A stretch of DNA of 64,000 bases, from assembly GCF_051846915.1 (NCBI RefSeq), contig NZ_JBPYCR010000002.1, positions 121,872-185,871 on the forward strand, read 5' to 3'. The DNA comes from JBPYCR01 sp051846915 (GTDB lineage: Bacteria > Bacillota > Bacilli > Bacillales > Amphibacillaceae). The notes below the pieces were generated by a model. The model had not been told where the DNA came from and searched no databases. It saw only the letters and a program-made list of their open reading frames with translations. This document shows, piece after piece, positions 35,041-45,500 of the stretch. Every line of letters begins with the position of its first letter. Within the stretch, counting starts at the first letter, position 1. The translations under genes and the position numbers were made by a program.

Positions 35041-35361
35041 TTACCACCATGAGATAGCAACTAATCCGGCCAGTGTTAAAAATGCTGCCCAAACACCGCC
35101 ATAAATTAACGTGGCAGGCATTTCATGTCCTTTCTCTTTCATATGCATGAAATAATAAAACTGAAATGCAACTTGAACTAAAGCCATAAGCAATAGAATT
35201 GGTACGATAAACATCTTGTTAATCCCAGATGCTACAGCCGCAAACGCAATGATCGTAAATATAATCATTAAAACAAAAGAAATAACATGACGTTTCATTT
35301 CTTCTTTATTTTTTTGTTTGCGAAAATGTTCAGCTTGATTGGTGTTGGTGTTCTCGGACAT
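35041..35361 (-). CDS. ctaF: Cytochrome c oxidase subunit IVB
   Basis: Small membrane subunit of the caa3 terminal oxidase. It has 106 aa: a hydrophilic N-terminus, then three membrane helices (about residues 26-46, 48-66 and 83-103). The segment LMALVQVAFQFYYFMHMKEKG with its His and charged loop is characteristic of COX4-type prokaryotic subunits. It begins 3 nt after the ctaE stop and ends the tightly packed ctaC-D-E-F series. Confidence 0.94.
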   Translation of the reverse strand: MSENTNTNQAEHFRKQKNKEEMKRHVISFVLMIIFTIIAFAAVASGINKMFIVPILLLMALVQVAFQFYYFMHMKEKGHEMPATLIYGGVWAAFLTLAGLVAISWW

Positions 35362-35364
35362 TAA

Positions 35365-35985
35365 TTAACCCACCTTTCCCATTAAATATACAACTGTAAA
35401 TACAAATACCCAAATGACATCAATAAAGTGCCAGTACAAGCTAAATGTATTAAATTTCGGAGCGTTGTATAAGCTCAAGCCTCGCTTGGCATTACGAACC
35501 ATTAGTGTAATCAGCCAACAGATACCAAATGTAACGTGGCCTCCGTGAAAGCCGACCAATGCATAAAATGCAGAACCGAAAGCAGATGAGCGAAAAGTAA
35601 ATCCATATTCGGATATATAATGAGCAAACTCATATACTTCTCCAACTAGAAAACCAATTCCAAGCAGTGCAGTAATTCCTAGCCACAACTGCATCTGCTT
35701 AAAATTATTATTCCGCATATGGTACATTGCATACACACTTGTTAACGAACTCGTTAATAGCAGGATAGTCATGACAAACACAAGTTCCAGTCCGAATATT
35801 TCCTGTGAAGTTGGTCCACCTGCTGTAGAGTCTTTCAATGCTAAATACGTACCAAACAAACAAGCGAAAAGTACAACTTCACCGCCAAGGAAAAACCAAA
35901 GTCCCATAAACTTGTTTTTTCCTTCCATTGTAGCCTTTTCAGGTTCATGAGGCATTACTTTAGGATATAAGGTATGCTCACTCAT
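35365..35985 (-). CDS. ctaE: Cytochrome c oxidase subunit III
   Basis: Membrane subunit III of the caa3 oxidase. It has 206 aa with five helices (bacterial short form). Conserved features are KFMGLWFFLGGEVVLFACLF, EVYEFAHYI, FGSAFYALVGFHGGHV and YWHFIDVIWVFVFTVVYL. ATG at 35985 is chosen because GGGAGG lies in the ctaD 3' end just upstream; a longer frame overlapping ctaD has no support. It starts 1 nt after the ctaD stop. Confidence 0.95.
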   Translation of the reverse strand: MSEHTLYPKVMPHEPEKATMEGKNKFMGLWFFLGGEVVLFACLFGTYLALKDSTAGGPTSQEIFGLELVFVMTILLLTSSLTSVYAMYHMRNNNFKQMQLWLGITALLGIGFLVGEVYEFAHYISEYGFTFRSSAFGSAFYALVGFHGGHVTFGICWLITLMVRNAKRGLSLYNAPKFNTFSLYWHFIDVIWVFVFTVVYLMGKVG

Positions 35986-35986
35986 A

Positions 35987-37852
35987 TTAGTCTGCCTCCC
36001 GTTCGTCAATTGCTTTTTGAAGTTCTTCTTTAGGGATATGATAACCATGATCATCTTTCAGAGACCTTACAACCATACATCCAAGTGCAAAGGCCATTCC
36101 GCCATATAGAGCAAGATACCATAAGGCATGATCAACTTGGTAAATAAACCCGAAACCGGCAATAAAGAAGCCGAACGCCATTAGAAACGGCAAGATTGAT
36201 CCATTTGGCATATGAACATCGTCTAAAGGTTCACCAGGTAATATCTTCCCTTTACCTTCCATTTTTTCAATCCATAGTGGATCGAGTCCGCGAACTAAAG
36301 GTAATTGTTCAAAGTTATAAAACGGTGGTGGTGAAGATATTGTCCACTCTAATGTTCTTCCATCCCACGGATCTGCTGGGGCTTTAGCGCCTTTGTACGC
36401 TGTATGAATAATATTGTAAAGAAACACAATCACACCTGCAGACATAAAGAATGCCCCGATTGTACTAATCATGTTTCCTAAATCTAATCCTTGATCTTCA
36501 AGGAATACCCAATAGCGACGTGGCATACCCATTAAACCTAAGAAGTGCTGAATAAAGAAGGTTAAATGGAAGCCAATAAAGAATAACCAAAAAGTAATTT
36601 TACCCATAGTTTCATTCAGAATTCGACCAAACATTTTCGGCCACCAGTAGTGCAGTCCACAGAAAATTCCAAAGATCGTTCCACCAACGATAACGTAGTG
36701 GAAATGAGCTACAACGAAATACGTGTCATGGTACTGATAGTCGGCAACAGATGAACCAAGCATAACCCCGGTCATTCCACCAATTGTAAATGTTGGAATA
36801 AAACCAAGTGCCCAAAGCATTGCCGAATTAATTGAAACTTGACCGCCCCACATCGTTGCGAGCCAGTTAAAGATCTTAATTCCTGTAGGTACCGCAATTG
36901 CCATTGTACCAACCGCGAATATAGAGTTAGCTACAGGTCCCAGACCAACGGTAAACATATGATGCGCCCACACCATGAAACCTAAAAACGCGATTAGCAT
37001 CGTAGCAAACACCATTGCTGTGTAACCAAATAGTCTTTTCTTTGAAAAAGTGGAAAAGACATCACTAAACAGTCCAAATAAAGGCAAAATCAAAATATAT
37101 ACTTCCGGATGCCCAAAAATCCAGAATAAATGCTGATAAATAATTGTGTTCCCACCTAAAGCGACATCAAAGAATGCTGTACCGAACATACGGTCAAACA
37201 TTAAAAGGAACAAGTTAATCGTAAGTGCCGGAAAAGCAAATAGGATTAATACACTAGTGATGAATGTTGCCCATGCAAACAAAGGCATACGCATGTATGT
37301 CATTCCAGGAGCACGCATAGTAACTATGGTAGCAATAAAGTTGATACCACCCATTAGTGTACCTGCCCCGGCTATTTGCAGTCCTGCAATATAAAAGTCT
37401 ACTCCATGTCCAGGTGAATTCATTGCAAGTGATGCATATGATGTCCAACCGGCATCAGGTGCGCCACCTAATAGAAAACTCAAGTTCAACAAAAGTCCAC
37501 CAAACATAAATAACCATAAACCAAGCGAGTTTAAAAATGGAAACGCGACATCACGAGCACCTATTTGCAGTGGCATGGCGGCGTTCATAAGCCCAATTAA
37601 TATCGGCATCCCTGCCAGAAATATCATTGTTGTACCATGCATTGTGATCATCTCATTGTAAAATCCAGCACTAACAAAGTCGTTTTCCGGGACCATTAGC
37701 TGAATACGTATTACAACTGCTTCCAAACCGCCAAGGATAAAGAAAAATCCTCCGCCAAGTAGATACAATATGCCGATTTTTTTGTGGTCGACTGTCGTTA
37801 AATAATCCCACAATACGGCACCGAAGCTTCTTTTACCAGCTGCTACGTTCAC
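35987..37852 (-). CDS. ctaD: Cytochrome c oxidase subunit I
   Basis: Catalytic heme-copper subunit that reduces oxygen and pumps protons. It has 621 aa and about 14 helices. The CuB His-Tyr crosslink region WIFGHPEVYILILP lies near residue 245, the CuB His pair in VWAHHMFTVG near 294, and heme ligands in YFVVAHFHYVIVGG near 380; the low-spin heme His is in NEMITMHGTTM near residue 70. Translation starts at GTG 37852 after AAGGAGG at 8 nt. It carries the extended C-terminus of Bacillus caa3 enzymes and sits in the ctaC-D-E-F operon. Confidence 0.97.
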   Translation of the reverse strand: MNVAAGKRSFGAVLWDYLTTVDHKKIGILYLLGGGFFFILGGLEAVVIRIQLMVPENDFVSAGFYNEMITMHGTTMIFLAGMPILIGLMNAAMPLQIGARDVAFPFLNSLGLWLFMFGGLLLNLSFLLGGAPDAGWTSYASLAMNSPGHGVDFYIAGLQIAGAGTLMGGINFIATIVTMRAPGMTYMRMPLFAWATFITSVLILFAFPALTINLFLLMFDRMFGTAFFDVALGGNTIIYQHLFWIFGHPEVYILILPLFGLFSDVFSTFSKKRLFGYTAMVFATMLIAFLGFMVWAHHMFTVGLGPVANSIFAVGTMAIAVPTGIKIFNWLATMWGGQVSINSAMLWALGFIPTFTIGGMTGVMLGSSVADYQYHDTYFVVAHFHYVIVGGTIFGIFCGLHYWWPKMFGRILNETMGKITFWLFFIGFHLTFFIQHFLGLMGMPRRYWVFLEDQGLDLGNMISTIGAFFMSAGVIVFLYNIIHTAYKGAKAPADPWDGRTLEWTISSPPPFYNFEQLPLVRGLDPLWIEKMEGKGKILPGEPLDDVHMPNGSILPFLMAFGFFIAGFGFIYQVDHALWYLALYGGMAFALGCMVVRSLKDDHGYHIPKEELQKAIDEREAD

Positions 37853-37893
37853 AAATTATACCTCCTTAATATAATACTTATCATCTTCTTACT

Positions 37894-38961
37894 TTATTTC
37901 TCAGCCGTTTCCGTATTTACTTCGGAAGGCTTCAATTGCATTAAATATTCCGCGATTTTATCCGCTTCATCTCTTGAAACCTCAGGATACATTCCTGTCA
38001 TTTTATTCCCAGGTTTAATCGATTCCGGATCCACGATCCAATCAACTAAGTTGTCTTTAGTCGGAAGTAAAATTCCGGCAAAACGGGAACGATCTCCAAA
38101 GCTAGCTAAGTTAGGTCCAACTGGTACAGATCCTGCTGCATAGCTTTGCATGTCCGTAGCGTGACAACTTAAACAGTTCTTCTCTTCAAATAATTCTTGT
38201 CCTTCTTTTGCAACGGCATCCAGTTCCATTTCCTCAGAATTGGAGTTTTTCATATCTGATGCCCACTGATCAAATTCTTCTTGACTTACAACTACAACTT
38301 TAAAGTCCATCAATGAGTGAGATGGCCCACATAGTTCCGCACATTTACCATAATAAACCCCTTCTTCATGTGCTTCTAGATACATTGTGTTCACGTTTTC
38401 CGGGTTAACGTCTAGCTTACCTGATAAACTTGGAACCCAGAATGAATGTAGTACATCCGAAGCTAGTAAGTGCACGTATACTTTCTCATTAACCGGAATA
38501 TACATATCTTGACTTGTAGCTATTTCTTCATTTTCATAATCAAAATGCCACCAATATTGTGCTCCACTTACATTAATATTAATGTGGTCTGCTGCATCTG
38601 AATCATCAGCTAAGTGGAATGTGGCAAATACAGTAGGGACTGCCATGATAATAACAAGTATGATCGGTATAATTGTCCATACCGTTTCAAGCGTTTTATT
38701 ACCCTCCACCTGTTTTGGTATAAAATCTTTGTCGCCTTTCTTTTTACGAAAGCGCAATAGTACAATGACGTAAACAATCATTACCGCTATAAACACAAAT
38801 GTCATTACTACTGTCGTTAAAATAATTAAATACATGGATTGATCAGCACCATAACCTTTTGGCACAAGTGCTGTTAAATTGTCTTTACCACAACCTGACA
38901 ATATAAGTGCCAGCGAGCCCATTAACAATAAAGCTCTTAATTTTCCCATCCAACCTTTCAT
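37894..38961 (-). CDS. ctaC: Cytochrome c oxidase subunit II with fused cytochrome c domain
   Basis: Electron-entry subunit of caa3 oxidase. It has 355 aa: a lipoprotein signal with lipobox LILSGC (Cys near 24), two membrane helices, the CuA cupredoxin domain with HSFWVPSLSGKLDVNPE and the binuclear copper motif CAELCGPSHSLM near residues 210-221, then a C-terminal cytochrome c domain with CLSCH heme attachment near residue 267 and a Met-rich end (MTGMYPEV). The fusion defines the caa3 class. Spacing to ctaD is 41 nt, with ctaB upstream. Confidence 0.97.
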   Translation of the reverse strand: MKGWMGKLRALLLMGSLALILSGCGKDNLTALVPKGYGADQSMYLIILTTVVMTFVFIAVMIVYVIVLLRFRKKKGDKDFIPKQVEGNKTLETVWTIIPIILVIIMAVPTVFATFHLADDSDAADHININVSGAQYWWHFDYENEEIATSQDMYIPVNEKVYVHLLASDVLHSFWVPSLSGKLDVNPENVNTMYLEAHEEGVYYGKCAELCGPSHSLMDFKVVVVSQEEFDQWASDMKNSNSEEMELDAVAKEGQELFEEKNCLSCHATDMQSYAAGSVPVGPNLASFGDRSRFAGILLPTKDNLVDWIVDPESIKPGNKMTGMYPEVSRDEADKIAEYLMQLKPSEVNTETAEK

Positions 38962-39021
38962 GTATGCATACCTCTCTTTCTCATTGTTTCTCCTTATATA
39001 TTTTGGTTAGTTAAGGGTTAT

Positions 39022-39957
39022 TTAACTAAAAGGGGACTCCATTGTAACTAAAATCATCAATAAAAACATAATAACTAAGTAGTTCAGAGAATAAACAAAA
39101 ATCATATTGGCCCACTTCAGGTTATCTTTCATAAAAAAACCGCTAAAGCCCATGAGCAACCAACCTACATTCAAAGTAGATGCAATAACGATAAATGTTG
39201 CACCAAACTCCCCCAAAAAAAATGGTAATGGAAGAAGGCAAGCAATATAAACCACTATTTGACGCATTGTAAATTCAAAACCATGTACAACAGGAAGCAT
39301 TGGGATACCTGCCGCTTTATACTCGTGATTCTTTTTCATCGCCAAAGCGAGAAAATGGGGTGTTTGCCAAATGAACATAATGAGAAACAAGGTGATTGGT
39401 ACGATATGAAGCAAATCGGGACTGACAGCTGCCCACCCGATAATAGGAGGCACTGCACCGGAAATACAACCGATTTCCGTATTCAATGTATACCTTCGTT
39501 TAGACCAAACGGTGTACAGTACCACGTATGTAAACCAGCCGATGAAAGCTACAACTGCAGCAGCGACTGTCGTAAACAACAGCATCGTGAATCCAAGCAA
39601 GGTTGATACAATTCCTATTAATAAAACGGAGTGCATTGACATCTTGCCTGTCACAGTCGGTCTTTCCCTTGTCCTCTTCATCATTGGATCGATATCAACA
39701 TCATACCAGTTATTTAGAACACTTGCACCAATTAACACAAGCGAACTACCACCAAGTGTCAATATAAATAATCCGAAATTTGATAAAAAAGGTGTATTTG
39801 TAAAGTAAAGAGCCAACCAATAACCAGTAAAAATAGTAATTAAATTTGAATTAACAATACCTGTTTTAAACAATGATTTTATATCTTTTAAAGTTATTCT
39901 TTGTTCTTTAGGTACAGAGGCTTTATTCGGTATCGGTGTCAGTTCTGTGTTGCTCAA
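39022..39957 (-). CDS. ctaB: Protoheme IX farnesyltransferase (heme O synthase)
   Basis: Integral membrane prenyltransferase of the UbiA family that converts heme B to heme O by adding a farnesyl group. It has 311 aa and about nine helices, with the Asp-rich prenyl-diphosphate site NNWYDVDIDPMMKRTRERP near residue 90 and the second loop around WQTPHFLALAMKKNHEYKAAGIPM. It leads the minus-strand oxidase operon (ctaB-C-D-E-F). The 738-nt region before it separates it from the divergent ctaA, its partner in heme A synthesis. Confidence 0.95.
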   Translation of the reverse strand: MSNTELTPIPNKASVPKEQRITLKDIKSLFKTGIVNSNLITIFTGYWLALYFTNTPFLSNFGLFILTLGGSSLVLIGASVLNNWYDVDIDPMMKRTRERPTVTGKMSMHSVLLIGIVSTLLGFTMLLFTTVAAAVVAFIGWFTYVVLYTVWSKRRYTLNTEIGCISGAVPPIIGWAAVSPDLLHIVPITLFLIMFIWQTPHFLALAMKKNHEYKAAGIPMLPVVHGFEFTMRQIVVYIACLLPLPFFLGEFGATFIVIASTLNVGWLLMGFSGFFMKDNLKWANMIFVYSLNYLVIMFLLMILVTMESPFS

Positions 39958-40695
39958 TCATATACCCCCCTTCAAACCCCTAAATAAAAAGAATATAAAA
40001 AGATTATATGCCCCTTATCATGTTACGAAATAATCTAATTATACCTTGCAGTATCGGATTTTCCCAATTAAAACCTATCATGGAATTGTATTTAATTGTT
40101 TGTACTACATTAATGTACGATTATAACTATAATACGATAATGCAATATTGTACAGATGTAGTTACCTCACAAAAAATAATCAATTACATTACATAATTTG
40201 GCTTATTGCCGTTCTTTATGGCAAAAACCGTAAATTTCTTATACAGCTTGATCGTTTAATCTTTTCAAGTCTGCTAAGTAATATAAAAGATTATTTTAAC
40301 GTGAAAATGCGATTGAAGCAGTTTCCCCTATAACTATTTCTAGCAAATATTATATAGGATTGCAAGGATTTTTCACTTTGTCTTTGGTAAAGCAATAAAA
40401 TGTGAAAGGTATGTAACAAATTTGTGACACTTTTGTATATTAACGGGTTTTATCTGTATATCAAGTGAAAAAAAAGTATATTTAATTTATGATTATAGAT
40501 GTGGATATTTCTCATATACTTTAATTTTTCTTAATTTTATTATCGTATAATTGTATAGGTTAATATCTTTAGAATTCTGCACTTGAATTATTTACACTTT
40601 ATAAGGAAATATTTCAAGACACCGCTACCTTCTCAAAAATTGAAGAAGCACGATTAAGTATAAACACATTTGCAAACATAAAGCGAGGCTATATA
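39958..40695. promoter_or_regulatory. Long AT-rich divergent control region between ctaB and ctaA
   Basis: A 738-nt region with no supported gene. The plus strand has TTTGTGACA at 40421-40429, close to the TTTGTGAAT-type sites described for ResD, which controls ctaA and ctaB in B. subtilis. I did not assign promoters with confidence. Short frames present lack ribosome binding sites and family resemblance. Confidence 0.4.
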
Positions 40696-41616
40696 ATGAT
40701 TAGAACTTTAAAGTGGCTGTCTGTTGTTTCCACTATAGGCATGTTATTTATTTTATTGGGTGGTGCCCTTGTTACAAAAACGGGGTCAGGTGCCGGATGT
40801 GGAGACAGCTGGCCGCTATGTAACGGACAACTTATCCCTTCTGTTATAACACCCGAACTTGTTATCGAATACAGTCATCGACTTGTTTCAAGTACGATGG
40901 GGGTTACCATTTTGGCATTAGCTGTATTGTCATGGAAGTTTATAGGACACATCAGAGAAGTTAAATTTTTATCTTTTTTGTCTGTCTTTTTTCTTGTACT
41001 GCAAGGACTGATTGGGGCAGCTGCCGTCATATGGGGACAATCTGATTTTGTACTAGCGTCCCATTTTGGGATCTCATTGATATCATTTGCTGCAGTTTTT
41101 CTATTAATGTTGCTTATTTTTGAAGTGGATCAAAAATTCGATGCGAAAGCACTGTATATACAAAAAAAGCACCGCGTCGAAATTTATTTATTAACTTTAT
41201 ATACGATCGTAGTTGTCTATACGGGGGCACTTGTGCGTCACGCAAACGCCAATCTAGTTTGTGCCGACTGGCCATTTTGCGATAATGGGTCCGCATTTAA
41301 TTTCAGCTCCTACTCAATGGAACAATGGATCCAGATGGGGCATCGCGTTATTGCTGGCTTATTATTCATATGGACGCTTATATTTTTTATAAAAATGATG
41401 AAACATTATAGACACAGTCGCATTATGCTTTGGGGATGGACAATTACTTTACTGCTCATTATTTCGCAGGTCGTTTTCGGAGCCTTCATCATATTCACGT
41501 TATTAAATCTTGGCGTTGCATTGATGCATGCACTAGTCATTACTTGTTTTTTCGGTATGCTTAGTTATTTCATCCTACTTTCTTCCAGAAGCGCTAAATC
41601 TGAAAAAGAGCGTTAA
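40696..41616 (+). CDS. ctaA: Heme A synthase
   Basis: Membrane enzyme that oxidises the methyl group of heme O to give heme A for the caa3 oxidase. It has 306 aa and eight helices in two four-helix halves. Heme-ligand histidines appear in IEYSHRLVSS near residue 58, and ASHFGIS, GHRVIAG and MHALVIT in later helices. Two extracytoplasmic cysteine pairs are in CGDSWPLC and CADWPFC, the redox-active pair of Bacillus-type CtaA being conserved. It is transcribed divergently from ctaB and ends in a terminator. Confidence 0.95.
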   Translation: MIRTLKWLSVVSTIGMLFILLGGALVTKTGSGAGCGDSWPLCNGQLIPSVITPELVIEYSHRLVSSTMGVTILALAVLSWKFIGHIREVKFLSFLSVFFLVLQGLIGAAAVIWGQSDFVLASHFGISLISFAAVFLLMLLIFEVDQKFDAKALYIQKKHRVEIYLLTLYTIVVVYTGALVRHANANLVCADWPFCDNGSAFNFSSYSMEQWIQMGHRVIAGLLFIWTLIFFIKMMKHYRHSRIMLWGWTITLLLIISQVVFGAFIIFTLLNLGVALMHALVITCFFGMLSYFILLSSRSAKSEKER

Positions 41617-41651
41617 AATTGAAATTCTAGTTTAATTACATGCAAACAAAG

Positions 41652-41698
41652 AACTGCACCCTATCAATGCTTTAAAAATTGAGAGGTGCAGTTTTCTT
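41652..41698. terminator. Terminator between ctaA and the pseudouridine synthase gene
   Basis: AACTGCACC pairs with GGTGCAGTT, extended by an imperfect inner TCAAT/ATTGA stem, then TTCTTATT on the plus strand. It lies between convergent genes and may serve both. Confidence 0.75.
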
Positions 41699-41714
41699 AT
41701 TAGCATGTACTACA

Positions 41715-42398
41715 TTAATTTGTATGATGTTTTTTCCAAAGTGTCCATGGATATTGATTCGGGAGTTGGCTTTCAATTTTGATCGTTTCATCTTTTGTCG
41801 GATGCTTGAACTCTAAAGTAGCGGCCCTAAGTGCAATTGACTGTCCAATCCGATTTCCTTCTCCGTATTTATGATCACCGATAATCGGACAGCCTATCGC
41901 TGCTAATTGTACTCGTATTTGGTGCGGGCGTCCGGTTTGTAATTGGATTTTTAATAAACTAAATGATTCCGTCTCACCAATTATTTCATACTCAAGCAAC
42001 GCTTTTTTTGCTTTTTTATTAGAAGGTGAAACAACGGCGACTTTATTATTACGATGATTTTTAAATAAATAATGCTCTAAACTTCCACTAATGTTCCGTG
42101 GCTTTCCTTTTACAGCAGCAATATATGTGCGATAAAAAACTTGCCTTCGTATCATATCCGATAGACGTGAAGCAGCTTTTGACGTTTTGGCAAACACCAT
42201 TACCCCGCTAACTGGACGATCAAGCCGATGTACAAGTCCAAGATAGACATTCCCCGGCTTTTTATAACGTATTTTTATATCTTTTTTCAACAATGAAAGT
42301 AAATCATCATCTCCACTTCGATCCTCTTGGACAGGTATGTTAATAGGTTTATCTACAATTAACAAATGATTATCTTCATATAGAATAGGTATTTTCAT
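41715..42398 (-). CDS. RluA-family RNA pseudouridine synthase
   Basis: Converts specific uridines in rRNA or tRNA to pseudouridine; which ones cannot be told. It has 227 aa, a compact form with no S4 domain. The catalytic segment VYLGLVHRLDRPVSGVMVFAKT near residues 54-74 contains the essential Asp of HRLD, and the C-terminal LQTGRPHQIRVQLAAIGCPIIGDHKYG is the second family signature. It is a single gene convergent with ctaA, with pycA upstream on the same strand. It is not part of the B. subtilis gene order as I recall it. Confidence 0.9.
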   Translation of the reverse strand: MKIPILYEDNHLLIVDKPINIPVQEDRSGDDDLLSLLKKDIKIRYKKPGNVYLGLVHRLDRPVSGVMVFAKTSKAASRLSDMIRRQVFYRTYIAAVKGKPRNISGSLEHYLFKNHRNNKVAVVSPSNKKAKKALLEYEIIGETESFSLLKIQLQTGRPHQIRVQLAAIGCPIIGDHKYGEGNRIGQSIALRAATLEFKHPTKDETIKIESQLPNQYPWTLWKKHHTN

Positions 42399-42536
42399 TC
42401 AACTAAGGCCTCCACTTTTTACTTTATCTGCAAGAAAAATTAATAAGGTTTTTCTAATTTTCCAATTAAGTGCACGGTAAAAGGATTAATTGAAATTTTT
42501 ATAAGTAATTTTACCTTAAAAAGTACACGTAAAATG

Positions 42537-42580
42537 ATTATAGGCAGCAGCTAGCTTCTCGGCCAACTGCTACCTATAAT
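42537..42580 (-). terminator. Hairpin terminator after pycA
   Basis: ATTATAGG-AGCAG pairs with CTGCT-CCTATAAT, 13 bp with one mismatch and a loop of about 16 nt, 7 nt after the pycA stop. Only CATTTTAC follows on the minus strand, so the T-tract is weak. Confidence 0.6.
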
Positions 42581-42587
42581 ACGTTAG

Positions 42588-45500
42588 TTATTCAAATTCG
42601 ACGAGTAAGTCGCTTACACCAATTGCTGATCCTTCTTTTACATAAACTTTTTTAATAACTCCTTTAAACGGTGCTTGCACGGTTGTTTCCATTTTCATTG
42701 CTTCCGTGATGAGCAAGAAATCTCCTTTATCAACCTTTTCCCCTTCACCTGTTATAACCTTAATGACAGTACCCGGCATAGTTGCACCAATATGTTTAAC
42801 ATTCGACTCATCGACTTTTGGAATCGAAACAACCTGGGATTCGATTGATTGATCCTTAATAATAATTTCACGAGACTGGCCATTTAATTCAAAATAAATG
42901 ACACGCGTACCATCAGACCTTGCCTCTGAAACCGATACGAGCCTTATAAATAATGTCTTTCCTTGCTCAATCTCCACCTCAATTTCTTCGCCTAGTCTCA
43001 TTCCGTAAAAGAACGTCGGTGTGTCAAGTACAGAAACATCAGCATATGTTTCACAAAACGAATTAAAGTCTTTGAACACTTCAGGATATAGTGCATAAGC
43101 AATTACTTCAAATTCGTTCGCTTCATGCCCGAGAATCTCTTTTAATTCACTCTTTAGTTGACTGAAATCAATCGGATCAAGCAATTCTCCCGGTCGAACT
43201 TTTATAGCTTCTTTCCCTTTTAGGATGATTTTCTGAAGTTTTTCTGGAAATCCTTGATATGGTTGTCCAATATATCCTTGAAAAAATTCAATTACAGAAG
43301 CCGGAAAATCAATGGACTCTCCCCGTTCATAGATGTCTTTTTCTGTTAAATTATTTTGCACCATAAACAGCGCCATATCTCCAACAATTTTTGAAGAAGG
43401 GGTTACTTTCACGATGTCACCGAACATGTCATTAACAGTACGAAACATCGTTTTTACTTCATTCCATCGTTCTCCTAATCCAACTCCTTTAGCCTGTTGC
43501 TGTAAATTACTGTATTGACCGCCGGGCATTTCGTGGTAGTATACTTCAGTATGCGGTGCTTTCATCCCGCTTTCAAATGCTTCATAATACTCACGTACGC
43601 CTTCCCAATATTGTGAAATTTGTTCGTACGCTTGAACATTTATTTTCGGTTGGCGTTTACTTCCTTCCAAAGCGTATGCTAATGATTGAGCACTTGGCTG
43701 TGATGTAGATCCTGCCATTGGTCCTGCTGCAGTATCAACAACATCCACTCCTGCATCGATGGCGCGGGAATACATATGAATCCCATTCCCACTCGTATCA
43801 TGTGTGTGCAAATGGATTGGTAAATCCACTTTGTCTTTAAGAGTGGTTACTAACTGGTATGCTGCTTCTGGCTTAAGTAACCCAGCCATATCTTTTATCC
43901 CTAAAATATGGGCACCTGATTGTTCCAATTCTTTTGCTAAATTAGCATAATAAGTTAGGTTGTATTTCGTTTGACGTGAATCCAATACATCGCTCGTATA
44001 ACAAATGGATGCTTCGGCAATTTTATTATTGTCTCTTACTGCCTCGATAGCAGGAACCATTCCCTCCAGCCAATTTAGACTGTCAAAAATGCGAAATACA
44101 TCAATTCCTTCTGTGGCACTCTTCTTTACAAATTCATGGATAACATTATCCGGATAATTTTTATACCCTACTGCATTACTGGCACGGAGCAGCATTTGAA
44201 ATAACACGTTTGGCATTTTACCCCGTAATTTGGATAAGCGCTCCCAAGGATCCTCTTTCAAGAACCGATAGGCAACATCAAATGTTGCGCCTCCCCACAT
44301 TTCCACGGAAAACAACTCAGGGAGCAATCGTGCCGTTGGTTCGGCTATTTGAAGCAAGTCTTTCGTCCGTACACGGGTCGCTAATAAAGATTGGTGTGCG
44401 TCCCGGAAAGTGGTGTCAGTTAGCAACACTTCTTTTTGATCTTTTAACCAGCTTGCCAAACCTTCAGGACCAGATGTTTCAAGTATTTGTTTCGTGCCTG
44501 ACTGTATTTTTTCATCTACTGCAATGCTCGGTATTTCTAGATCTGGAAAGAAAGGCTTTTTCTTTTTTGTCGTACCCGGAAACCCATTAACAGTCGTTTC
44601 TCCTATGTATGTTAATAGTTTTGTGCCACGATCCTTCCGTTTTGGAAAATCAAATAGCTCAGGCGAATCATCAATAAAACTTGTATTGTATTGACCTGTT
44701 AAAAACTTTTCATGCTCAATAACATTTCTTAAAAATGGAATGTTTGTTTTAATTCCGCGAATACGGAATTCTTTAAGATTTCTGACCATTTTTTGCGCAG
44801 CTTGTTCAAACGTCAATGCCCATGTTGAAACTTTAACGAGCAAGGAATCGTAATATGGAGATATGACCGAACCTTGAAAGCCATTACCAGCATCAAGTCT
44901 TACACCAAATCCGCCTCCCGAACGATAAACCATAATTCGTCCAGTGTCCGGCATAAAATCATTCAACGGATCTTCTGTCGTTACCCGGGACTGAATCGCA
45001 TATCCGGTAATTGCAATGTCTTTTTGTTTTGGAACACCAATGTCAGTACCGTGCAGTTGTTTACCTTCTGCTACTTTAAGTTGGGTTTGGACGATATCTA
45101 CTCCGGTAACCATTTCTGTAATCGTATGCTCCACTTGAACTCGAGGATTCACTTCGATAAAGTAAAAATCATCATTCGTTACTAAAAACTCGACCGTTCC
45201 GGCGTTTACATAACTTATATTTTCCATTAATTTAATGGCTGCATCACAAATTTTTTCTCGTAAATTGTCTGATAGAGATATACTTGGTGCGATTTCGACC
45301 ACCTTTTGATGCCTTCGCTGTACAGAGCAATCCCGTTCATAAAGGTGTACAATGTTGCCAAAATGATCTCCAATAATCTGTACTTCAATATGTTTTGGAT
45401 TATCAATGAATTTTTCAGCGTATACTTCATCATTGCCAAAAGCAGATTTCGCTTCTGATTTCGCACGGTCATAAGCATCTTGCAACTCTGTCTCTTTATT

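Noticed and set aside
40008..40196. 62-codon frame in the ctaB-ctaA region
   Set aside because: No ribosome binding site and low-complexity AT-rich translation; taken as chance in AT-rich DNA.
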